This document shows, piece after piece, positions 51,302-60,347 of a stretch of 64,000 nt of DNA (positions are counted from its first letter, which is position 1; the number at the start of each line of letters is the position of its first letter). Source of the stretch: Rhizobium mongolense subsp. loessense (GTDB lineage Bacteria; Pseudomonadota; Alphaproteobacteria; Rhizobiales; Rhizobiaceae); the NCBI RefSeq assembly GCF_900099775.1, contig NZ_FMTM01000014.1, forward strand, positions 1 through 64,000, written 5' to 3'. The position numbers were made by a program, and so were the translations under genes. Below the pieces are notes generated by a model. The model worked only from the letters and a program-made list of their open reading frames with translations. It did not search any database and was not told where the DNA came from.

Positions 51302-53544
51302 TGGATATTCTCACCAGACATGAAATGAGCCGGCGCGGCCTGCTTGCCGGTACCGGCGCTCTCATCGTCAGCTTTTCCACGATCCGGACGCTGGCCCAAG
51401 AGATACCGATTGCGGCGCCCGAAAAACCGAAGTTGCCGGGCAGCCTGGATGACGACCGCTATCTCGATAGCTGGATAAGGATCGATTCGGACGGCAAGAT
51501 TACCGTGTTTACCGGCAAGGTGGAGCTTGGACAGGGGATCGGCACGGCCCTCATCCAGGTCGCCGCCGAGGAACTGGAAGTCGATCCCTCAGACATCGCG
51601 CTCGTGACGGCCGACACGGCGCGCACGCCCGACGAAGGGTTTACGGCAGGCAGCCAGTCGATGCAGAACAGCGGTACTGCCGTACGCAACGCAGCCGCGC
51701 AGGTTCGCGAGCTCCTGATCGCCGAGGCGGCGCGCCGTCTTAACCTGCCTCCAGACCAGCTCAGGGCGAAAAAGAAAAGCGTCTCCGGGCCGGACGGCAG
51801 ATCGGCGACCTATGGCGAGCTGGTGTCGGGCCAGTTCCTGCACGTCGAAGCCCAGCCGCAATCGAAACTGAAACAACCCGATGCCCTGCGCATCATCGGC
51901 CGTGATGTGCCGCGCATCGACATCCCGGGCAAGGTCACCGGTGCTGCAGCATATGTGCAGGACCTGCGCCTCGAAGGAATGGTGCACGCGCGCGTAATCC
52001 GGCCGCCGAGCTATGGTGCGACATTGAAAGACATCGATGCTACGGCGGCCGCAGCCATGGCTGGCGTCATCTCGGTCATCCGCGATGGCAGTTTCCTTGC
52101 CGTCGTGGCGGAGAAAGAATGGCAGGCGATCAAGGCCATGCGTGCCGTGGAAAAAGCGGCGCATTGGGACGAACCTGAAACACTTCCGGAACAGACTGAT
52201 CTCGCCGCCGCTCTTACCGCCCTGGAAAAGGATGTCGGCACAGTGGCCGAATCCGGCCATGCGAGCTTCCCGAACGGCGCGATCTACGAGGCGACCTTCA
52301 CGCGCCCTTACCAGATGCACGGTTCGATCGGCCCTTCCTGTGCGGTCGCGCACCTGAAGGCCGACGGCAGCCTTGATATCTGGTCGCACACGCAGGGGGT
52401 TTTCCCCGATCGGGGTGCGATTGCCCAGATGCTGGCGATGCCGCAGGAGAAGGTGCGTGTCATCCACATGGAAGGGTCCGGCTGCTACGGGCACAACGGT
52501 GCTGACGACGCAGCTGCCGACGCAGCACTCATCGCCATGAAAATTCCCGGCCGCCCCGTGCGTGTCCAGTGGATGCGCGAACAGGAGCATATGTGGGAAC
52601 CTTACGGGCCCGGCATGGTGTCCAAGGTCCGGGCATCGCTTGATGCAAGCGGCAGGATCGACAACTGGACCTATGACGTGTGGAGCAATACCCATAGCAC
52701 GCGCCCCGGCAATGCCGGCTCGTTGCTTGCCGGCCGCGCCAAGGAACAGCCGACGCCCTTAGAACCGCCGAAACTCAGCATCAGTCCCAATGGCAGCGGC
52801 GATCGGAATGCCGATCCTCTCTATGCGATCCCGAACCGCCGGGTGCTGTGGCATTTCCTGCCCGACATGCCACTCCGGGTTTCGGCACTGCGCGGCCTTG
52901 GTGCTTATGCCAATGTTTTCTCGATCGAAAGCACCATGGACGAACTGGCCATTGCCGCCAAAGCCGATCCTGTCGAATTCCGCCTGCGTCATCTGGAAGA
53001 TGATCGAGCCAGCGATGTCGTGAAGCTGGCGGCCGACAAATTCGGCTGGGGAAGGGGCCAAGTGCCTTCCGGTCACGGTCGCGGCTTTGCTTTTGCGCGT
53101 TACAAGAACCGTGCCGCCTATCTGGCGGTCGCACTGGAAGCGAAGGTCGAGCGCGAGACCGGCCGTGTGCAGGTGCTGCGCGCCGTTGCCGCCATCGACG
53201 CCGGTCAGGCCGTCAATCCCGACGGGATCCGCAACCAGACGGAGGGCGGCATCTTGCAATCGATCAGTTGGACGCTCTATGAAGCCGTCACCTTCGATCG
53301 CACCCGCATAACCAGCACTGATTGGTCGAGCTATCCGATACTGCGTTTCGGCAGCGTTCCGGAAAGCATCGAAGTGCATATTCTCGATCGGCCCGGTCAG
53401 CCCTTCCTCGGCACAGGCGAGGCGGCGCAGGGACCGACCTGTGCGGCGCTCGCCAACGCAATCCGCAATGCGACGGGGAAGCGGTTGGTCGATCTGCCGC
53501 TATCGCGCAACAGGGTGAAGGAAGCGACCGGTCTCGGCTGGTAG
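51298..53544 (+). CDS. Molybdenum hydroxylase, molybdopterin subunit (IorB-like, Tat-exported)
   Basis: A 748-residue large subunit. The N-terminus has a twin-arginine signal (MSRRGLLAGTGALIVSFSTI), so the complex is periplasmic, unlike the PaoABC-like enzyme at 24-27 kb. Moco-domain segments include GKVELGQGIGTALIQVAAEE, EGSGCYGHNGADDAAADAAL and the catalytic Glu in FLGTGEAAQGPTCAALANAI. The family hydroxylates N-heterocycles (isoquinoline) or aldehydes, with electrons passed through the small subunit to the cytochrome c. The substrate is not predictable. Confidence 0.93.
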   Translation: MMDILTRHEMSRRGLLAGTGALIVSFSTIRTLAQEIPIAAPEKPKLPGSLDDDRYLDSWIRIDSDGKITVFTGKVELGQGIGTALIQVAAEELEVDPSDIALVTADTARTPDEGFTAGSQSMQNSGTAVRNAAAQVRELLIAEAARRLNLPPDQLRAKKKSVSGPDGRSATYGELVSGQFLHVEAQPQSKLKQPDALRIIGRDVPRIDIPGKVTGAAAYVQDLRLEGMVHARVIRPPSYGATLKDIDATAAAAMAGVISVIRDGSFLAVVAEKEWQAIKAMRAVEKAAHWDEPETLPEQTDLAAALTALEKDVGTVAESGHASFPNGAIYEATFTRPYQMHGSIGPSCAVAHLKADGSLDIWSHTQGVFPDRGAIAQMLAMPQEKVRVIHMEGSGCYGHNGADDAAADAALIAMKIPGRPVRVQWMREQEHMWEPYGPGMVSKVRASLDASGRIDNWTYDVWSNTHSTRPGNAGSLLAGRAKEQPTPLEPPKLSISPNGSGDRNADPLYAIPNRRVLWHFLPDMPLRVSALRGLGAYANVFSIESTMDELAIAAKADPVEFRLRHLEDDRASDVVKLAADKFGWGRGQVPSGHGRGFAFARYKNRAAYLAVALEAKVERETGRVQVLRAVAAIDAGQAVNPDGIRNQTEGGILQSISWTLYEAVTFDRTRITSTDWSSYPILRFGSVPESIEVHILDRPGQPFLGTGEAAQGPTCAALANAIRNATGKRLVDLPLSRNRVKEATGLGW

Positions 53545-53599
53545 AACCTTAGCCGGCTTCTCATCGCAAGGGGTGCAGACTGCAGGCCTGCATCATTCT

Positions 53600-53842
53600 T
53601 CAGCCGTTGGCGATCGCCGGCGGGTGCCCGATGGATTTCGGTGACGTGGCGGCCGGTGGTCTTGGTCTGAACCGGACAAGCACCTCGCGCCCGTCGGCCG
53701 AAGCCTGCGTGCGCTCGAGCTCGTCTCGCTCCCGCACGGCCTGTGCCCAATGCTCGCCATCCAGGCCATGTTGGCGCCCGGACGCTTCCCAAAGTGCATA
53801 GGCCCTCTTGGCGATCCATTCGTTCCTGTCCTGGCGGCTCAT
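53600..53842 (-). CDS. DUF2934 small protein, second
   Basis: An 80-residue protein with the DUF2934 signature EWIAKRAYALWEASGRQHGL, similar in its first half to the DUF2934 gene about 4 kb away. The C-terminal third is Pro/Ala-rich and not conserved. It lies 10 bases from the ECF sigma gene on the same strand and may be its operon partner. Confidence 0.75.
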   Translation of the reverse strand: MSRQDRNEWIAKRAYALWEASGRQHGLDGEHWAQAVRERDELERTQASADGREVLVRFRPRPPAATSPKSIGHPPAIANG

Positions 53843-53852
53843 TGCGGCGCAC

Positions 53853-54383
53853 CTAGTGTAACGAGGCTGCTTCGGAAGATTGCGTCTCGCCGAGCATTTC
53901 CAGAAGATGGTTGCGAGCGCGGCTCACCCGGCTCTTGATGGTGCCCACTTGGCAGTCGCAGATCGCAGCCGCTTCTTCGTAGCTTGTCCCGTTGACCACG
54001 AGCAGCAGTGCATGGCGGTGCGATGCTCCGAGCTTGTCGATCGCAGCCTGCACGTCAAGAGCTCTCAGCGACCATTCCTGCGTCGACTTGACCGGTAACT
54101 GATAGCCGGTCAGGTCGCCGACGCAACCGACCGGTTCGCGCTTGCGGCGCTTGTAGCTGCTGCAATACGTGTTGCGCATGATCGTAAAGAGCCATGACTT
54201 CAGGCTCGTGCCGTCCTGGAACTGTGCGATATGACAAAGCGCCTTGGAGACCGTCTCTTGAACAAGATCGTCGGCGTCGCTTTCAACACGCTCGAAACGC
54301 CTCGCAAAGGCTTTGAGAGCTGGAAGAAGCGAGACAATTTCTGCCTGAGCGCTGCAAGGTTGTGCAACGGAGACTGTGGGCAT
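53853..54383 (-). CDS. ECF-type sigma factor
   Basis: A 176-residue sigma factor with regions 2 and 4 only. Region 2 has ERVESDADDLVQETVSKAL and SLKSWLFTIMRNTYCSSYKR; region 4 has YEEAAAICDCQVGTIKSRVS and RARNHLLEML. It would direct RNA polymerase to a specific promoter set, likely under stress. An AGGAGG site lies 5 bases before the ATG. No anti-sigma factor is adjacent; the neighbours are a DUF2934 gene and a divergent sorbosone-dehydrogenase-like gene. Confidence 0.92.
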   Translation of the reverse strand: MPTVSVAQPCSAQAEIVSLLPALKAFARRFERVESDADDLVQETVSKALCHIAQFQDGTSLKSWLFTIMRNTYCSSYKRRKREPVGCVGDLTGYQLPVKSTQEWSLRALDVQAAIDKLGASHRHALLLVVNGTSYEEAAAICDCQVGTIKSRVSRARNHLLEMLGETQSSEAASLH

Positions 54384-54408
54384 GGCGTCCTCCTTCTACG
54401 GAGGAATT

Positions 54409-54434
54409 AATGCCCTCGCACTCTGTGAGGTTCC
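54409..54434 (-). promoter_or_regulatory. Possible ECF-type promoter of the sigma gene
   Basis: On the minus strand, GGAAC (54430-54434) is followed after 17 bases by CATT (54409-54412), close to the GGAAC-N16/17-CGTT promoter of alphaproteobacterial general-stress sigma factors. It lies 26-51 bases upstream of the sigma gene. The -10 differs from consensus at one base, so this is tentative. Confidence 0.35.
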
Positions 54435-54729
54435 CGATAAACTTCATAGGTCCGCAATCGTACAATGCGGGCCGTCCGGGCCTGAAGTATCAGGCAGTCT
54501 CTTTGCGCACATGCCTCAAGACTCAGCACACTGAGCGCTCGCTCATGTCGTGTCGCTCGTATGTGATCTTGTCACACTTTCAACACGTGGAAGATGGGGA
54601 TTGAGAAACAAAAGCTGCGCCGTTGAAATCTTGAACCTTGGGGCGTTTGCTCCATCATTCGAATTTATCAGGGGCGGTGACACCTATAGCGGTCAAACCG
54701 TTAGCACGGTCTTGCATGAAAGATCATCC

Positions 54730-56064
54730 ATGAAGAAGATCATCATTGTCGTCCTTCTTCTCATCCTTGTTGCAGGCGGGTGGATATTCGTCTTTGAGCG
54801 TGAGTCCGCCACCGTCCCGATCGAACAGGGCTACGGTCCCTCACCGACGCTGCCCGCGCCGAACCCGACGCTGATCCCGACAGTCAATGTTGCGGAAGCG
54901 GCGAGCTGGCCGGAAGGAGCCACACCAAAAGCCGCAGAGGGGCTGAAGGTCAAAGCCTTTGCAAGGGGCCTCGACCACCCGCGCTGGATCCATGTCTTGC
55001 CGAACGGTGATGTCCTTGTTGCCGAAAGCAACAAGCCGCCAAAAGGTGAAGACGCCGGGTTCAGCATCCGCGGCTGGTTCGAAGGTCTCGTCATGAGCCG
55101 GGCCGGCGCCGAGGTCAAAAGTGCAAACCGCATCACATTGCTGCGCGATGCCGACAGGGACGGTGCAGCCGAGATGCGCACCGTCTTGCTGAAAGATCTC
55201 AAATCTCCCTTCGGCATGGCATATTCCAAGGATAGGCTCTACGTCGCCAATACCGATGCGGTCATGGCTTTTCCCTATAAGGAAGGTGAAACGGTGATCA
55301 CCACGCCGGGCGCGAAAATTGCCGATCTACCAGCTGGCCCGATCAATCGGCACTGGACGAAGGACGTGATCGTGAGCTTAGACGGCACCAAGCTCTATGC
55401 CACTGTGGGCTCCAACAGCAATGTCGGGGAAAACGGCATGGATGCGGAAAAAAACCGTGCCGCGATCCTCGAAATCGATCTTGCCACAAAGGCTGTTCGC
55501 GTCTTCGCAAGCGGCTTGCGCAATCCAAATGGTCTTGCCTGGCAGCCGCGGTCGGGCGCACTTTGGGTGGCAGTTAACGAACGCGACGAGCTCGGCAGCG
55601 ATCTCGTTCCCGACTACATGACCTCGGTGAAGGAAGGTGGCTTTTATGGCTGGCCCTACAGCTATTTCGGCCAGCATATCGATAGTCGGGCAAGGCCGCA
55701 AAACCCTGAAATGGTTGCGAGCGCCATCGTCCCCGATTATGCCCTTGGTCCTCATACCGCCTCGCTCGGCCTGACCTTCAACACGAGCAATCTGTTTGGT
55801 CCGGATTATGTCGGCGGTGCCTTCGTCGGCCAGCACGGCTCCTGGAACCGCAAGCCGCGCAGCGGCTACAAGGTGATCTTCGTGCCTTTCACCGATGGCA
55901 AGCCCTCCGGCCCGCCGCGCGATGTCTTGACGGGCTTCATCGGGGCGGACGACAAGGCCTTTGGCCGACCTGTGGGCGTCGCAATCGACATCAAGGGTGC
56001 CCTGCTTGTTGCCGATGACGTCGGCAACACGATATGGCGGGTCTCACCGGCTTCGGCACAGTGA
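54730..56064 (+). CDS. Sorbosone-dehydrogenase/PQQ sugar-dehydrogenase-like protein
   Basis: A 444-residue protein with an N-terminal membrane anchor (IIIVVLLLILVAGGWIFVF) and a six-bladed beta-propeller in the periplasm. Typical segments are FARGLDHPRWIHVLPNGDVL, ASGLRNPNGLAWQPRSGALW and VGGAFVGQHGSWNRKPRSGY, followed by GYKVIFVPF. Family members (L-sorbosone dehydrogenase, soluble glucose-dehydrogenase relatives) oxidise sugars with PQQ, but the activity is not certain. ATG 54730 was preferred over a much longer ORF because only this form has an anchor at the N-terminus. It is divergent from the ECF sigma gene across a 346-base gap. Confidence 0.85.
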   Translation: MKKIIIVVLLLILVAGGWIFVFERESATVPIEQGYGPSPTLPAPNPTLIPTVNVAEAASWPEGATPKAAEGLKVKAFARGLDHPRWIHVLPNGDVLVAESNKPPKGEDAGFSIRGWFEGLVMSRAGAEVKSANRITLLRDADRDGAAEMRTVLLKDLKSPFGMAYSKDRLYVANTDAVMAFPYKEGETVITTPGAKIADLPAGPINRHWTKDVIVSLDGTKLYATVGSNSNVGENGMDAEKNRAAILEIDLATKAVRVFASGLRNPNGLAWQPRSGALWVAVNERDELGSDLVPDYMTSVKEGGFYGWPYSYFGQHIDSRARPQNPEMVASAIVPDYALGPHTASLGLTFNTSNLFGPDYVGGAFVGQHGSWNRKPRSGYKVIFVPFTDGKPSGPPRDVLTGFIGADDKAFGRPVGVAIDIKGALLVADDVGNTIWRVSPASAQ

Positions 56065-56191
56065 CGGGGCCAGCCAACAACCCATACAGAAGCGCCGAGC
56101 AAAAATAGCCGAAGCAAGGTGCAGGCCTTGCTTTCATTGTTGGCGCTTTGCCCCTATTTTGAGGCATCGCTGTCAATATCATAGGCTTCTT

Positions 56192-57493
56192 TTGTTTCTG
56201 GAAATCATAATCGTTGTGCTGCTCACTATCTTGAACGGTGTGCTCGCAATGTCCGAACTTGCCGTCGTTTCATCACGTCCCGCCCGTCTGAGGGTCCTGG
56301 CCGATCATGGGAGCCGGGGAGCTGCCCAGGCCATCAAACTTGCCGAACATCCCGGCCGCTTTCTCTCAACCGTTCAGATCGGGATTACACTCGTCGGCGT
56401 TCTCTCGGGTGCCTTTTCGGGCGCCACGCTGGGCGGCCGTCTTTCGGCCTGGCTGAGCGCACAGGGCGTTTCCCCCGCCCTTTCCGATGCGCTTGGCGTC
56501 GGCACGGTGGTCGTTGCCATTACCTATCTATCGCTCATCATCGGCGAACTGGTGCCGAAGCAGATCGCGCTTCGCGAACCTGAAGTGGTCGCGAGCAAGG
56601 TTGCTCCGGCCATGGCCCTGCTTTCCAAGCTTGCCTTGCCGCTCGTCTGGCTCCTCGACGCGTCCGGCAAGCTTGTGCTTACGCTTCTTGGTCAGTCCGG
56701 AAAAGGCAGCGATGGGGTGACCGACGAGGAGATCAAGACGGTGCTCGCCGAGGCGCAGAGTGCCGGCGTGATCGAGAGCGAGGAATCGGCGATGATATCC
56801 GGCGTCATGCGCCTTGCCGACCGGACGGCGAGAGCCTTGATGACTCCCCGCCGCGACGTCGAAGTCGTCGATATCGAAGACAGCATCGAAGACATTCGCA
56901 AGCAGCTGCACCGAACGCACCGCTCGCGTCTGCCTGTGCGCCGCAACAGTTCTGACGAGGTGCTTGGCGTGCTCTTCGTGAAGGACTTTTACGATGCGCT
57001 CGACGCGCATGGCCATGCAGACATCCTCTCGCTTGCCCATGAAGTTCCGGTGATCTCGGATCTTTCGACGGCAACGCATGTCATTCAGGCCATCCGCAGA
57101 TCACCGGTCCACATGGTGCTTGTCTACGACGAATACGGCCACTTCGAAGGCATTGTCTCTTCCGGCGACATCATGGAAGCGATCATGGGCGCACTGCAGG
57201 AGGGACCTGCTGACGAACAGGCAATCGTTCGCCGCGGCGACGGTTCCTATCTTGTTTCAGGCTGGACGCCGATCGACGAGTTCGCCGAATTCATGAATTT
57301 CAAACTGGCGGATGACATTGAATTCCAGACCGTCGCCGGCCTTGTGCTGGAAGAGTTGAAACACCTGCCGGACCTCGGCGAAAGCTTCGTGAAGGATGGC
57401 TGGCGCTTCGAGGTCATCGACCTTGACGGCCGCCGCGTCGACAAGATCCTCCTCTCGCCTGAACCTGTAGAAGGCGAGGAGCGGACGGCTTAA
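56192..57493 (+). CDS. CNNM/CorC-type membrane protein with CBS domains (hemolysin family)
   Basis: A 433-residue protein. The N-terminal CNNM domain has about four helices (LEIIIVVLLTILNGVLAMSE; SLIIGELVPKQIALREPE). Two CBS domains follow (TPRRDVEVVDIEDSIEDIRK; SPVHMVLVYDEYGHFEGIVS), then a C-terminal CorC_HlyC domain (FQTVAGLVLEELKHLP). Family members are linked to magnesium or cobalt efflux. No ATG fits the family start; a TTG at 56192 gives the expected length, so I chose it. An open frame extends upstream into the sorbosone-dehydrogenase gene and is not credible. Confidence 0.85.
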   Translation: MFLEIIIVVLLTILNGVLAMSELAVVSSRPARLRVLADHGSRGAAQAIKLAEHPGRFLSTVQIGITLVGVLSGAFSGATLGGRLSAWLSAQGVSPALSDALGVGTVVVAITYLSLIIGELVPKQIALREPEVVASKVAPAMALLSKLALPLVWLLDASGKLVLTLLGQSGKGSDGVTDEEIKTVLAEAQSAGVIESEESAMISGVMRLADRTARALMTPRRDVEVVDIEDSIEDIRKQLHRTHRSRLPVRRNSSDEVLGVLFVKDFYDALDAHGHADILSLAHEVPVISDLSTATHVIQAIRRSPVHMVLVYDEYGHFEGIVSSGDIMEAIMGALQEGPADEQAIVRRGDGSYLVSGWTPIDEFAEFMNFKLADDIEFQTVAGLVLEELKHLPDLGESFVKDGWRFEVIDLDGRRVDKILLSPEPVEGEERTA

Positions 57494-57599
57494 TCTGCCC
57501 GCTGCATGTGGAAATCTTTATCCGGCTTTCCAACCGTCTTCCGATTTGTCCAAAACGCAGCTACGTTCCTGCAATCCTGAATGCGGGAATTGGGCGTCG

Positions 57600-58253
57600 A
57601 TGAAGCAGATGCAAAGCCTGATCGCAAAGCCTGTCGCGATCGCTATCGTGCTGTTTGCCCGCGCAATCACGGCTGTGCGGGCGATCTGGGCGAATGACGG
57701 TTTGCCGCCCCGGCGCTGCGTCTATTTTGCCAACCATTCGAGCCATGGCGATTTCATTCTGATCTGGGCGGTGCTGCCGCCGCGTCTGCGCGGACAGGCA
57801 AGGCCTGTGGCCGGGGCAGACTACTGGCTGAGATCGCCGCTTACTACCTTCATTGGCCGCGAAGTCTTCAACGCCGTGCTGATCGAGCGCGACCGTGAAA
57901 GGCGCACGCAGGATCCGGTCGAGCAGATGGCGGCGGCAATCGATGCCGGCTCGTCGCTGATCGTGTTTCCAGAGGGCACGCGCAACCAGACCGACGAGCC
58001 GCTTCTGCCCTTCAAGAGCGGCCTCTTCCATCTGGCTGCAATGCGCCCGGGGATCGATCTCGTGCCGGTCTGGATCAACAATCTCAATCGCGTCATGCCG
58101 AAAGGCGAGATCGTGCCAATTCCACTGATCTGCACGGTCACCTTCGGCGGCCCGATACGGGTTGAACCCGGCGAGACCAAGGACGACTTCCTGGCAAGGG
58201 CAAGAGCCGCCTTGATTTCCCTTTCTCCAAAACATTCAGGCGGCAGCGAATGA
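57600..58253 (+). CDS. Lysophospholipid/1-acylglycerol-phosphate acyltransferase (PlsC-like)
   Basis: A 217-residue membrane-associated acyltransferase. The catalytic NHSSHGD (an HX4D motif) is near residue 45, and the acyl-acceptor motif FPEGTRNQTD near 121. It would transfer an acyl chain to lysophosphatidic acid or a similar lipid. The start ATG 57600 precedes the usual N-terminal hydrophobic helix. The stop overlaps the start of the CdsA gene by 4 bases, so the lipid genes are coupled. Confidence 0.9.
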   Translation: MKQMQSLIAKPVAIAIVLFARAITAVRAIWANDGLPPRRCVYFANHSSHGDFILIWAVLPPRLRGQARPVAGADYWLRSPLTTFIGREVFNAVLIERDRERRTQDPVEQMAAAIDAGSSLIVFPEGTRNQTDEPLLPFKSGLFHLAAMRPGIDLVPVWINNLNRVMPKGEIVPIPLICTVTFGGPIRVEPGETKDDFLARARAALISLSPKHSGGSE

Positions 58254-59200
58254 ACGACGCGCGGTCCGATCTTATTACGCTCGTGCTCGGCATTTTCGCC
58301 GTGCTGATCTTCGCCTCACTGGTTGGCTATGTCCTGCACCGGCGTCTTTCGCCGGATGGCTCCAACAGCGCCGTCGAGAACCTGAACGCCCGCATCAAGG
58401 CCTGGTGGATCATGGTGATCTTCATCGGCGTCGCGTTTCTGGCGGGTCGTGCCGGTGTCATCATTCTTTTTGCCTTCTGCTCCTTTGCGGCACTTCGAGA
58501 ATTCATCACGCTGACAAACACGAAGCGGGCTGATCACTGGGCGCTTGCCTCGGCCTTCTTCGTGGTGCTTCCCATTCAGTATTATTTGCTGTGGGCTGAA
58601 GAATACGGGATCTATTCGATCTTTGTACCGGTTTACGCGTTTTTGCTGATGCCGATCATTTCCGTGCTCCGGGGCGACACGGAGCGGTTCCTCATCCGCA
58701 TTGCCGAAGTGCAATGGGCCTTGATGATCTGCGTCTTCTGCGCTTCGCACGTGCCAGCGCTGCTGACGTTGAACATTCCCGGCTATGAGGACCGCAACGT
58801 ACTTCTCATCGCATTTCTGGTCATCGTCGTGCAGCTCAGCGACGTCTTGCAGTATGTCTGGGGCAAGCTTTTCGGGCGAACGAAGATCGCCCCGAAACTC
58901 TCGCCGTCGAAAACCGTTGAGGGCTTTGCGGGCGGCATCGTCAGTGCGACTTTGATCGGGGCGTCGCTCTGGTGGATCACACCGTTTACGCTTTTGCAGG
59001 CGGGCCTGCTCTCGCTGGTCATCACGCTGATGGGCTTCTTCGGCGGTCTGGTGATGTCGGCTATCAAGCGCGACCGGGGTGTCAAGGATTGGGGCAATCT
59101 CATCGAGGGTCACGGCGGACTGATCGACCGGCTTGATTCCGTGGTCTTTTCGGCGCCGATCTTCTTTCATCTTGTCCGCTACTGGTGGTCGCTGACATGA
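58250..59200 (+). CDS. Phosphatidate cytidylyltransferase (CdsA-like)
   Basis: A 316-residue integral membrane enzyme with about eight helices. The C-terminal CdsA signature is present: SPSKTVEGFAGGIVSAT, then SAIKRDRGVKDWGNLIEGHG and GLIDRLDSVVFS. It makes CDP-diacylglycerol from phosphatidate and CTP. Because the organism must have an essential chromosomal cdsA, this is an accessory copy. It is preceded by an acyltransferase and followed by a membrane protein and a CDP-alcohol phosphotransferase, all overlapping. Confidence 0.94.
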   Translation: MNDARSDLITLVLGIFAVLIFASLVGYVLHRRLSPDGSNSAVENLNARIKAWWIMVIFIGVAFLAGRAGVIILFAFCSFAALREFITLTNTKRADHWALASAFFVVLPIQYYLLWAEEYGIYSIFVPVYAFLLMPIISVLRGDTERFLIRIAEVQWALMICVFCASHVPALLTLNIPGYEDRNVLLIAFLVIVVQLSDVLQYVWGKLFGRTKIAPKLSPSKTVEGFAGGIVSATLIGASLWWITPFTLLQAGLLSLVITLMGFFGGLVMSAIKRDRGVKDWGNLIEGHGGLIDRLDSVVFSAPIFFHLVRYWWSLT

Positions 59201-59586
59201 GTGGTTGGGTCGGACGGCTTGGACGCAGCAGCACCGTTCATGTGACTTTCGCCTTTCTCGCCATGGGAGGCTGGGCGCTGTTTGCCAATCGCGTCCATCC
59301 TTTGCCGCGCATGCTGCTTGCAGGCGTCGTTCAGGGCGCGCTGTCTGCTTGCCTCACCCTGTTCTTGAAATCGGCGGTCGAAGCATTTTCGAAGCGCTTC
59401 AAAGGCTCTGCCGCATTCATTGCGCCGCCTCTCATCGCCTGCCTCGGTTCTGCAAGCATTCTCATCGCCATCCACGCACTCGCCGCAACACCCGAAATAC
59501 TAAGGACCGTTGCGGTGCCGCTTGCCGTCTCCACCAGCTATGCGGCGATTTACAACTATTCTCTTTTGACCGGGGAAGGTAAGTGA
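59197..59586 (+). CDS. Small membrane protein of the phospholipid cassette
   Basis: A 129-residue protein with about four hydrophobic segments (HVTFAFLAMGGWALFANRV; MLLAGVVQGALSACLTLFLK; PPLIACLGSASILIAIHALA). I do not recognise a family. It overlaps the CdsA gene at its start (ATGA) and the phosphotransferase gene at its stop (TGATG), so it is translated as part of the cassette. It may be a scaffold or a flippase-like component. Confidence 0.7.
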   Translation: MSGWVGRLGRSSTVHVTFAFLAMGGWALFANRVHPLPRMLLAGVVQGALSACLTLFLKSAVEAFSKRFKGSAAFIAPPLIACLGSASILIAIHALAATPEILRTVAVPLAVSTSYAAIYNYSLLTGEGK

Positions 59587-60230
59587 TGACTGACACTGAA
59601 GATCGCCGGCCGCTGAACAGCCGGAACAGATGGTGGGCAAAGGCGATCGCGCAGAAGATCGCGGCGAGATCCGTCACACCGAACCAGATATCGCAGGCAA
59701 GCATCGCCGCTGCCTTCATCGCCGGTCTCCTGTTCTTCGTCGCCGGACGCGACGCCGGCTATTCGCGCATGGTCCTTCTCGCTCTTGCGGCAATTTTTTG
59801 CCAGGTGAGGCTTCTCTGCAATCTGTTTGACGGCATGGTTGCGGTCGAAGGGGGCAAGGCAGAAGCCGACGGTCCGTTCTGGAATGAATTTCCAGATCGC
59901 GCCGCCGACATGCTGATTTTTGCCGGCATCGGTCTCGGTATTGGCCATCCCGGCCTTGGCTGGGCGGCGGCAGCATTCGCAGTGCTGACTGCCTATGTGC
60001 GCGAGCTTGGCCGGGCGACGGGCCACGGCAGCGATTTTTCAGGCCCGATGGCCAAGCAGCACCGCATGGCAATCGTCACCATGGCTGCTGTCATTTCGAT
60101 CGGCGAACCTTACTGGGATCTTTATAACCATGCCCTTTGGCTGGGGCTTTGGATCGTGCTTCTCGGTGCCGCCGCAACCGCGGCCCGGCGCAGCTTGCGC
60201 TTGATCCGGTCCATGAAAAGTTCGCACTGA
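59586..60230 (+). CDS. CDP-alcohol phosphatidyltransferase
   Basis: A 214-residue membrane enzyme transferring a phosphatidyl (or related) group from CDP-diacylglycerol to an alcohol. The active-site region reads DGMVAVEGGKAEADG followed by PFWNEFPDRAAD, a variant of the canonical DG-x2-AR-x8-G-x3-D-x3-D motif: Val replaces Arg and the spacing before the third Asp is longer. A similar variant occurs in other rhizobial homologues. The alcohol acceptor is unknown. ATG 59586 overlaps the upstream stop codon. It ends the cassette. Confidence 0.88.
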   Translation: MTDTEDRRPLNSRNRWWAKAIAQKIAARSVTPNQISQASIAAAFIAGLLFFVAGRDAGYSRMVLLALAAIFCQVRLLCNLFDGMVAVEGGKAEADGPFWNEFPDRAADMLIFAGIGLGIGHPGLGWAAAAFAVLTAYVRELGRATGHGSDFSGPMAKQHRMAIVTMAAVISIGEPYWDLYNHALWLGLWIVLLGAAATAARRSLRLIRSMKSSH

Positions 60231-60347
60231 CAACGGCTGTGCCGTGGGCCGAAGTTGCTGCGGCTTTAAATTGTCATCCCTACAATTCCACCCTTGCGGC
60301 GTGCCGGGGGCTCCTTCATCAGTTGGCGATCGAGCCGGAGAGAAGTT

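Noticed and set aside
55961..56191. N-terminal extension of the CNNM/CBS gene
   Set aside because: It overlaps the end of the sorbosone-dehydrogenase gene and adds 77 residues (Arg/His-rich) not found in the family.
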